Below, one piece after another: positions 45,793 to 50,546 of a stretch of DNA of 50,546 nucleotides. The notes beneath the pieces were generated by a model that saw only the letters and a program-made list of their open reading frames with translations, did no database searches and had not been told where the DNA came from. The stretch's first letter is position 1. Every line of letters starts with the position of its first letter. The translations under genes and the position numbers were made by a program. This stretch comes from an uncultured Actinomycetes bacterium (GTDB lineage: Bacteria > Actinomycetota > Actinomycetes > Nanopelagicales > Nanopelagicaceae), in the NCBI GenBank assembly GCA_903852585.1, contig CAINRG010000068.1, positions 1 to 50,546 on the forward strand. Reading direction: 5' to 3'.

Positions 45793-47288
45793 TTTTTTAC
45801 ACCCGCCATCAAGAGTCCTAACTCTTCACGTGAAACAGTTGCATCCACAATCGCAAGAATTTTTCCGGCGTACATCACGGCAATACGATCAGCAAGAGCG
45901 GTGACTTCATCGAGTTCTGTACTAAAAAGAAGAACTGCGCGGCCAGCATCTCGCTCAGCAAGGATTCGCTCGTGCACAAATTCAATAGATCCGACATCAA
46001 GGCCTCGCGTTGGTTGTGAAGCCACAAGAAGCTTCACGGGTCGTGAGAGCTCGCGAGCGAGGACAACTTTCTGCTTGTTTCCTCCCGATAAAGAAGTAAC
46101 GGGGTCTTGAATAGATTGAGCCCGAATATCAAACTCTTTTACTTGAACTTCAGCGCGTGTGGCTACTGCCTTTGGTGAAAGCGTAATTCCTTTTGCATAT
46201 GGTGCTTCACGATGAGTATCAAGAATGAGATTTTCTGCAATGCTGAAAGAACCAATAAGTCCGTCGAGTTCACGCGATTCAGGAACGTAGGCGATTCCTT
46301 CATGGAGTGAATCGTGTACAGATTTTCCAATGAGTTGTACGCCGCCAAGTTCAATAGAACCACGAATATGGGCCTGCAAATTCACTACCGCTTCTGCAAG
46401 TTCGGATTGTCCATTTCCCTGAACACCGGCAATAGCAAGAACTTCCCCTGCATGAACCGTGAAACTGACATCAGAAACTAGTGGTCGGCCTGATGGATCT
46501 AGTACGACCAAATCTTTGACCTCCAAAATAGGCGCGCCTGGGTTAGGTCGCTTCTTATCCGGCATTAAATTGACTGGGCGTCCCACCATCAAAGAGGCGA
46601 GCTCTTCTTGGCTTGAACTCGGATCTGCCGATGCCACTACCTTGCCACGTCGAATAACTGTGATCCGATCTGAAACTGCTTTTACTTCACGAAGTTTGTG
46701 GGAGATAAAGATGATGGATGTTCCTTGGCTTCGCAGGCGTTTCATCACTTCAATCAATTCATCTGTCTCTTGAGGAGTCAGCACAGCGGTAGGTTCATCC
46801 AAAATCAGAACCTTTGCATCGTAAATAAGAGCCTTTAGAATTTCAACACGTTGCTGAACGCCGACAGGGAGATTTTCGATGTAAGCATCGGGATCAATTT
46901 CAAATCCAAAATCGGCAGCAAGAGCGAGGAGTTTTTCGCGAGCTTCAGAGAGTTTGAGCTTTCCAATCTTTGATGTGCTTTCATGGCCGAGCACGATATT
47001 TTCTAAAACAGTAAAAACGGGGATCAACATAAAGTGCTGGTGAACCATTCCAATTCCAACTGCGAGAGCATCGCTAGGTTCGTGAATGGTGACAACTTTT
47101 CCGTCAACGCGGATTTCACCAGAATCAGGTTGGAGTAATCCATAAACAATATTCATCAGGGTAGATTTACCTGCACCGTTTTCACCGAGGATCGCATGAA
47201 TCTCTCCACGGTTGACGGATAGATCAATTCCGTCGTTTGCAACAAGAGCACCGAAGCTCTTTGTAATTCCCTTTAGCTCTAATGACAC
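45789..47288 (-). CDS. nucleoside ABC transporter ATP-binding protein
   Basis: This 499-residue protein has two fused nucleotide-binding domains, like NupO/YufO. The first has a standard Walker A GENGAGKST (35-43), a nonstandard signature (PVGVQQRVEI) and LILDEPTAVLTPQE. The second has a degenerate Walker A (GVQGNGQSEL), the signature LSGGNKQKV, and LLVASQPTRGLDVGS, in which the catalytic glutamate is replaced by Gln. One active and one altered site is normal for this family. It starts with GTG 47288 after AGGA. A stem-loop terminator lies between it and the binding-protein gene, so it should be made at a lower level than that protein. Confidence 0.93.
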   Translation of the reverse strand: MSLELKGITKSFGALVANDGIDLSVNRGEIHAILGENGAGKSTLMNIVYGLLQPDSGEIRVDGKVVTIHEPSDALAVGIGMVHQHFMLIPVFTVLENIVLGHESTSKIGKLKLSEAREKLLALAADFGFEIDPDAYIENLPVGVQQRVEILKALIYDAKVLILDEPTAVLTPQETDELIEVMKRLRSQGTSIIFISHKLREVKAVSDRITVIRRGKVVASADPSSSQEELASLMVGRPVNLMPDKKRPNPGAPILEVKDLVVLDPSGRPLVSDVSFTVHAGEVLAIAGVQGNGQSELAEAVVNLQAHIRGSIELGGVQLIGKSVHDSLHEGIAYVPESRELDGLIGSFSIAENLILDTHREAPYAKGITLSPKAVATRAEVQVKEFDIRAQSIQDPVTSLSGGNKQKVVLARELSRPVKLLVASQPTRGLDVGSIEFVHERILAERDAGRAVLLFSTELDEVTALADRIAVMYAGKILAIVDATVSREELGLLMAGVKK

Positions 47289-47298
47289 ACCAATATCC

Positions 47299-47315
47299 TA
47301 TGCCAAATCGGCATA
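47299..47315 (-). repeat. small hairpin before the ABC ATPase gene
   Basis: TATGCC and GGCATA flank a five-base loop, just after the T run of the terminator and before the ATPase start at 47288. It may protect the 5' end of the processed or read-through transcript. It is only six pairs long. Confidence 0.4.
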
Positions 47316-47350
47316 AAAAAATACGGGGGCCTCTTTCGAGACCCCCGTAT
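47315..47350 (-). terminator. strong stem-loop terminator between the binding protein and ATPase genes
   Basis: Read on the minus strand, ATACGGGGG and CCCCCGTAT pair perfectly. A U-G pair and CTC/GAG continue the stem to a GAAA tetraloop. Seven Ts follow (As at 47315-47321 on the plus strand). This 13-pair stem directly after the bmpA-like stop (47367) should stop most transcripts and let a fraction continue into the ATPase and permease genes. Confidence 0.85.
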
Positions 47351-47366
47351 TAAAGGTGATTACAAA

Positions 47367-48413
47367 TTAGATCTTGAGAGATCCACTTGCAATTTGTCCG
47401 CCAATTCTCTTCACTTCTGCCTGAAGAGCTGCTGGTACCTTTGAAGAGAAGTTATGCAATGGCGAGATTGAAACGCCATTGTTCTTCAAAGTTCCAACGT
47501 ATGAAGCACCTGTGAAACGACGTGTTGCAGTGTCTGTGATTACTGACTTAACAGCATTTCCAAGACCCTTTGCAACTGTTGTTAGAAGAACTGATGCGTA
47601 TTGTGGCGCTGAGTAGAAACCATCGGTATCAACCCAGATTGTTACAGACTTGCCACTTGTTTGTGATTGCTTTGCAGTAGCAGCACCGAGGCCACCAGCT
47701 ACAGGCATAATCACGTCAGCACCTTGTTGTTCAAAGCCCTGTGAAAGTTGGCTTGCCTTTGCAGTGTTAGAGAAGTCTCCAACGAATGTTCCGGTCTTCT
47801 TTACTGGATCCCAGCCAAGAACCTTTACATTCTTCTTCTTTACTGAGTTGTAGTAAGCAACACCCTTTGCGTAACCATCCATGAAGATAGTAACTGTTGG
47901 GTATGGAGCTCCACCGTATGTTGCAACTGTTCCGGTCTTTGAGTAACCAGCAGCAAGGTAACCAGCTTGGAAAGCAGCTTGGTCAGTTGAGAATGTAAGA
48001 CCCTTGACGTTTGCAACTGGGTTACATACTGAGTAATCAGCGTTGCAATCTAGGCCAGCATCATCGACAACAGCGAACTTTGTCGTTGGGTTTGCCTTTG
48101 CAGCCTTAACAATTTCACCACTGATTGAGAATCCAACACCAATGATGATTGCGCACTTTTGGTCAAGGAACTTCTTGATGTTTGGTGCAAAGTCTGCAGA
48201 TGATGATGATGGAAGATATGAAACATCTGCCAACGCTGTTGAAGCCTGTGCGCCTGCCCATGCTCCTGCGTTGAATGAGTGATCATCCACGCCGCCTGTA
48301 TCAAGAACGATACAAGCCTTGATCTTTGCAGCTTGTGAAGCTGGTGCAGCAACTACGCCTGTAACAAGCGAGAGAGCTGCGAAAAGTGTTACGAACTTAA
48401 TTGTCTTCTTCAA
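47367..48413 (-). CDS. BMP-family nucleoside-binding protein (PnrA-like)
   Basis: This 348-residue exported solute-binding protein for the ABC transporter has a signal peptide MKKTIKFVTLFAALSLVTGVV ending at about ASQA (28). The mature part starts with IKACIVLDTGGVDDHSFNAGAW, which is the BMP/PnrA signature for binding the nucleoside. The first cysteine (34) is not in a lipobox, so unlike most Gram-positive relatives it lacks a lipid anchor; how it is kept near the membrane is unclear. The start is TTG 48413 with a strong AGGAGG seven bases before. It is followed by the terminator, so it should be the most abundant product of the operon. Confidence 0.9.
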   Translation of the reverse strand: MKKTIKFVTLFAALSLVTGVVAAPASQAAKIKACIVLDTGGVDDHSFNAGAWAGAQASTALADVSYLPSSSSADFAPNIKKFLDQKCAIIIGVGFSISGEIVKAAKANPTTKFAVVDDAGLDCNADYSVCNPVANVKGLTFSTDQAAFQAGYLAAGYSKTGTVATYGGAPYPTVTIFMDGYAKGVAYYNSVKKKNVKVLGWDPVKKTGTFVGDFSNTAKASQLSQGFEQQGADVIMPVAGGLGAATAKQSQTSGKSVTIWVDTDGFYSAPQYASVLLTTVAKGLGNAVKSVITDTATRRFTGASYVGTLKNNGVSISPLHNFSSKVPAALQAEVKRIGGQIASGSLKI

Positions 48414-48420
48414 GATATTT

Positions 48421-48447
48421 CCTCCTGAGGGACCCTCACCATGAGGG
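48421..48447 (-). promoter_or_regulatory. leader with repeated CCCTC/GAGGG arms next to the ribosome binding site of the binding-protein gene
   Basis: On the minus strand the order is CCCTC, ATGGT, GAGGG, T, CCCTC, A, GGAGG. The first two arms make a five-pair hairpin. The GAGGG arm could instead pair with the second CCCTC, although only with a one-base gap it cannot close fully. The structure ends one base before the Shine-Dalgarno GGAGG (48421-48425). It could tune translation, or be a plain 5' stabilising hairpin. Confidence 0.4.
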
Positions 48448-48460
48448 CTTGTTGAAAGAA

Positions 48461-48466
48461 ATCCTA
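48461..48466 (-). promoter_or_regulatory. possible -10 box of the nucleoside transporter genes
   Basis: TAGGAT lies on the minus strand about 48 bases before the TTG start. TTACAA 19 bases further upstream would be a weak -35. It would give a leader of about 40 bases including the hairpin and ribosome site, unlike the leaderless units in this window. Confidence 0.3.
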
Positions 48467-48538
48467 GTGACTATTCATTTCAATTTTGTAACGCGCAACT
48501 AACGAACTCTCGAGTGGCAGTTGAAGGTTGAGCGTCGC

Positions 48539-49429
48539 CTACTTCGTTAAAAGTGGAGGTCTAGCACCCACTTGTGAAATACACATGCTCGCCTGGGCAA
48601 TTCCAACTTTCATGGAGCTTTCCAAATTTGGCTCCTCAAACCAAGCCGACATAAAGCCGGCAACAAATGAATCGCCGGCGCCTGTTGTGTCGATGACTTC
48701 CACATCTTCAGCAGGAACATCAACAATCAGCGCTTTCTCAAAAATTGCAATTGCGCCCTTTTTGCCACGCTTCACAACAACAAGTGGAGTGACATCGGCA
48801 AGAGAGATAAGTGCTCCTTCGATATCTTTTTCTTGCGCGATATATAACGCTTCTTCTTCATTCAAAATCATGACATCGACGAGAGATATCCACTCTTCAA
48901 GTAAAGAGAATGGAACATTTCGGAGAGCTCCAACTGTTCCTGGATCAAGCACAATTGGAATTCCAGCATCTTTAACCTTTTTAATTATTTCATTTACATT
49001 TTTGCGAGACTTCGGATTAATCAGCGCATATCCGGAGAGGTAGGCGGCTGTGTAATTATCCAGAGGTGGAAGATCGGCAATACTCAAAGCAGAATTTGCT
49101 CCAGAATCGGGGAACATTGTTCGTTCGCCATCGACTCCCACAATGATGACAACAACCCCAGTTTTCTCACCGTCAGAAAGTATGGGTGGATGGCCCACTG
49201 AATACCGATGCAATTCTTCATGCAGAAAATGCCCGTTGATGTCATCACCTGCATGTGAGCAGAGAAATACTTCATTCCCGACATGAGAGAGCCACGTTGC
49301 CACGTTTGCAGCGGCCCCTCCACCTTGGGTCGAAATAGTTGCTCGCGTATCCCCAGTTTCGTGAATTTCAGAGTCGATAACAACGCTGACATCCATCATG
49401 GTGTCACCTATGCAGAGAATTTTTTTCAT
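48539..49429 (-). CDS. PfkB family sugar kinase, probable pseudouridine kinase
   Basis: This 296-residue ribokinase-fold enzyme has an N-terminal substrate loop GGGAAANVATWL (36-47) and the C-terminal signature DTTGAGDSF (247-255, catalytic Asp 253). It lies 11 bases after psuG and is thus co-transcribed with it. PsuG needs pseudouridine 5'-phosphate, which a PfkB kinase (PsuK) supplies, so that activity is the best guess. Ribokinase or another nucleoside kinase activity is the alternative. No Shine-Dalgarno is seen before its ATG (the sequence is CTCCTC), so translation probably depends on psuG. Confidence 0.88.
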   Translation of the reverse strand: MKKILCIGDTMMDVSVVIDSEIHETGDTRATISTQGGGAAANVATWLSHVGNEVFLCSHAGDDINGHFLHEELHRYSVGHPPILSDGEKTGVVVIIVGVDGERTMFPDSGANSALSIADLPPLDNYTAAYLSGYALINPKSRKNVNEIIKKVKDAGIPIVLDPGTVGALRNVPFSLLEEWISLVDVMILNEEEALYIAQEKDIEGALISLADVTPLVVVKRGKKGAIAIFEKALIVDVPAEDVEVIDTTGAGDSFVAGFMSAWFEEPNLESSMKVGIAQASMCISQVGARPPLLTK

Positions 49430-49440
49430 AGAGGAGTCGC

Positions 49441-50325
49441 TTAAAGAGCGATTGCAATCTCGGCGGCAAGACGAGAGTTGGATTTAATAATTTCAACATT
49501 TACATCCAAGCTTTTCCCATCACTTACTCGGTGGAAATATTCCAAGAGAAATGGCGTTACAGCCTTGCCTGTTATGTGATGTGCATCGGCCTCGGCCAGC
49601 CCATTTGTCAGAAGTTTGTCGTGAAGTGCGCGATCGAGTTCTACCTTCACAGGATTTGTAACAATAACTGCGCTCTCAGATGTATTGACGTTTTTTCGTT
49701 GGTTCCAGATGGCAGCGATATCAGTCGCAGAATCAACTCGGTGTTCGATATCAAAGCCAGATTCGGTGAGATAAAACCCGGGGAACTTATTTGTCTTGTA
49801 ACCAAGAACTGGGACGGCAAGAGTCTCTAGACGCTCAAGCGTCGCTTCTACATTGAGGATTGATTTAACGCCGGCGCAGACAATGACAACCGGAGTAATG
49901 GAAAGTCCGCGAAGATCAGCTGATTCATCGAATCCATCACCGCGGTGTACGCCACCAAGACCGCCTGTCGCAAAAACAGAAATTCGAGCCATCGCTGCAA
50001 TATGCGCAGTTGCAGCAACAGTTGTGGCCGCACTCTTTTTTGTTGCGGCAAGAATTGCAAGATCTCGCGTCGAAGCTTTGACAACGCCATCTTCATTTGC
50101 GATGCGATCGAGTTGATCTTCTTCCAATCCAACATGAATTACTCCATCAAGGATTGCAATTGTTGCTGGGGTAGCGCCGGTCTCACGAACTATCGCCTCA
50201 ACCTCCTGGGCAACAGTGAGATTGCGCGGGCGAGGAAGTCCATGGCTGATGATTGTGGACTCAAGAGCAACGATTGGCTTCTTTTCGGCGATGGCTTTCG
50301 CCACTTCTTTCGAATATTTAATCAC
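49441..50325 (-). CDS. psuG: pseudouridine-5'-phosphate glycosidase
   Basis: This 294-residue enzyme cleaves the C-C glycosidic bond of pseudouridine 5'-phosphate to uracil and ribose-5-phosphate. ALESTIISHGLPRP (Glu 22), VVKASTRDL (Lys 83), GGLGGVHRG (121-129) and GVKSILNVEATLE (Lys 154) line up in order and spacing with the E. coli residues Glu 31, Lys 93 and Lys 166, as I recall them. It starts at GTG 50325 with a TAACCT box six bases ahead and no ribosome binding site, implying a leaderless message. It heads the minus-strand block that continues with the PfkB kinase and the nucleoside transporter. Confidence 0.95.
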   Translation of the reverse strand: MIKYSKEVAKAIAEKKPIVALESTIISHGLPRPRNLTVAQEVEAIVRETGATPATIAILDGVIHVGLEEDQLDRIANEDGVVKASTRDLAILAATKKSAATTVAATAHIAAMARISVFATGGLGGVHRGDGFDESADLRGLSITPVVIVCAGVKSILNVEATLERLETLAVPVLGYKTNKFPGFYLTESGFDIEHRVDSATDIAAIWNQRKNVNTSESAVIVTNPVKVELDRALHDKLLTNGLAEADAHHITGKAVTPFLLEYFHRVSDGKSLDVNVEIIKSNSRLAAEIAIAL

Positions 50326-50331
50326 TTGCCG

Positions 50332-50337
50332 AGGTTA
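50332..50337 (-). promoter_or_regulatory. putative -10 box (leaderless) of psuG
   Basis: TAACCT on the minus strand, then CGGCAA, then GTG at 50325. This is the same six-base spacing as elsewhere in the window, here with a GTG start. Confidence 0.5.
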
Positions 50338-50393
50338 CAGCCGTGTGACTGCCTCTGAAAACTCTCGATTAGACCCTTCGGGAGAGCGTTCGC

Positions 50394-50399
50394 TACTAT
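50394..50399 (+). promoter_or_regulatory. possible -10 box of the tRNA-Tyr gene
   Basis: TACTAT lies 23 bases before the mature 5' end of the tRNA. TTAGAC at 50369-50374 could be a -35 with a long 19-base spacer. The promoter is back to back with that of psuG in a 97-base gap. Confidence 0.4.
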
Positions 50400-50422
50400 T
50401 CGCGGGCTGCAAATAACAACCT

Positions 50423-50507
50423 GGCTGGTTGCCCGAGCGGCCAATGGGAGCGGACTGTAAATCCGCCGGCTACGCCTTCGAAGGTTCAAATCCTTCACCA
50501 GCCACCA
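50423..50507 (+). tRNA. tRNA-Tyr (anticodon GTA), CCA encoded
   Basis: A type II tRNA with a long variable arm. The acceptor stem GGCTGGT (50423-50429) pairs with ACCAGCC (50497-50503), followed by A and the encoded CCA. The anticodon stem GCGGA/TCCGC encloses loop CTGTAAA, giving anticodon GTA at 50457-50459. The T arm is GAAGG / CCTTC with loop TTCAAAT. It reads tyrosine codons UAC and UAU. No gene follows within the remaining 39 bases. Confidence 0.96.
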
Positions 50508-50546
50508 GTTTTCTTCAACGACTTTCACATCATCAAGGTCGCAAAA

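Noticed and set aside
48414-48538. Hidden small gene in the largest intergenic gap
   Set aside because: No open frame with a start signal was found; the stretch is explained by a promoter, hairpin leader and ribosome site.
50508-50546. Gene or terminator after the tRNA
   Set aside because: Thirty-nine bases with a short T run but no stem that I can see; nothing supportable before the window ends.
1-50546. CRISPR array, insertion sequence, prophage or recent gene transfer
   Set aside because: No spaced direct repeats, transposase, integrase or terminal inverted repeats were seen, and gene style is even from end to end.

Overview
The window reads as a piece of a low- to moderate-GC, streamlined actinobacterial chromosome. 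The evidence is a set of actinobacterial gene neighbourhoods: an XPB-type helicase with its large helicase-associated partner, a TlpA-CcdA-ResB-CcsA cytochrome c block beside menaquinone genes, and a full 14-gene nuo operon followed by a polyprenyl diphosphate synthase. Coding density is very high, start and stop codons overlap often, and several convergent genes overlap at their 3' ends. This fits small-genome freshwater Actinobacteria (the acI / Nanopelagicales type), but the lineage is an inference from style and gene content. The longest stretch without a gene is about 125 bases. I see no CRISPR array, prophage or insertion sequence.

Left part (1-12.8 kb): the 3' end of an unrecognised gene; a large secreted leishmanolysin-like metalloprotease with an Fn3 domain and propeller-like repeats; a small glutaredoxin-like protein; a minus-strand group of a HAD phosphatase, a helicase-associated protein, an M20 peptidase and an XPB helicase; then a plus-strand group of a histidine phosphatase, TlpA, CcdA, ResB and CcsA (System II cytochrome c maturation).

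Middle (12.8-37.1 kb): respiratory quinone and complex I. menA-menE are on the minus strand, menB-menC-menD on the plus strand, menF behind bioY on the minus strand, then the menG/ubiE methyltransferase, nuoA to nuoN, and a long-chain polyprenyl diphosphate synthase. Together they make menaquinone and feed it with electrons from NADH; the cytochrome c genes serve the downstream end of the chain.

Right part (37-50.5 kb): a RarD-like transporter that appears to start at ATT, YajQ, an NCS1 permease and divergent deoC. These are followed by a long minus-strand nucleoside salvage block: psuG, a PfkB kinase (probable pseudouridine kinase), a BMP-type nucleoside-binding protein, an ABC ATPase, two permeases, cdd, deoA and adenosine deaminase. 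A tRNA-Tyr(GTA) gene closes the window.

The most striking non-gene signal is a recurrent TANNNT hexamer exactly six bases before the start codon of the first gene in many units (eight clear cases). It implies leaderless transcripts as a standard mode of expression. In three divergent pairs the two -10 boxes overlap or face each other within 20-40 bases. Other points are the ATT start of the RarD-like gene, a strong stem-loop terminator between the binding protein and the ATPase of the nucleoside transporter, and a perfect 10-bp inverted repeat before nuoA. I did not find a clearly new multi-gene system.
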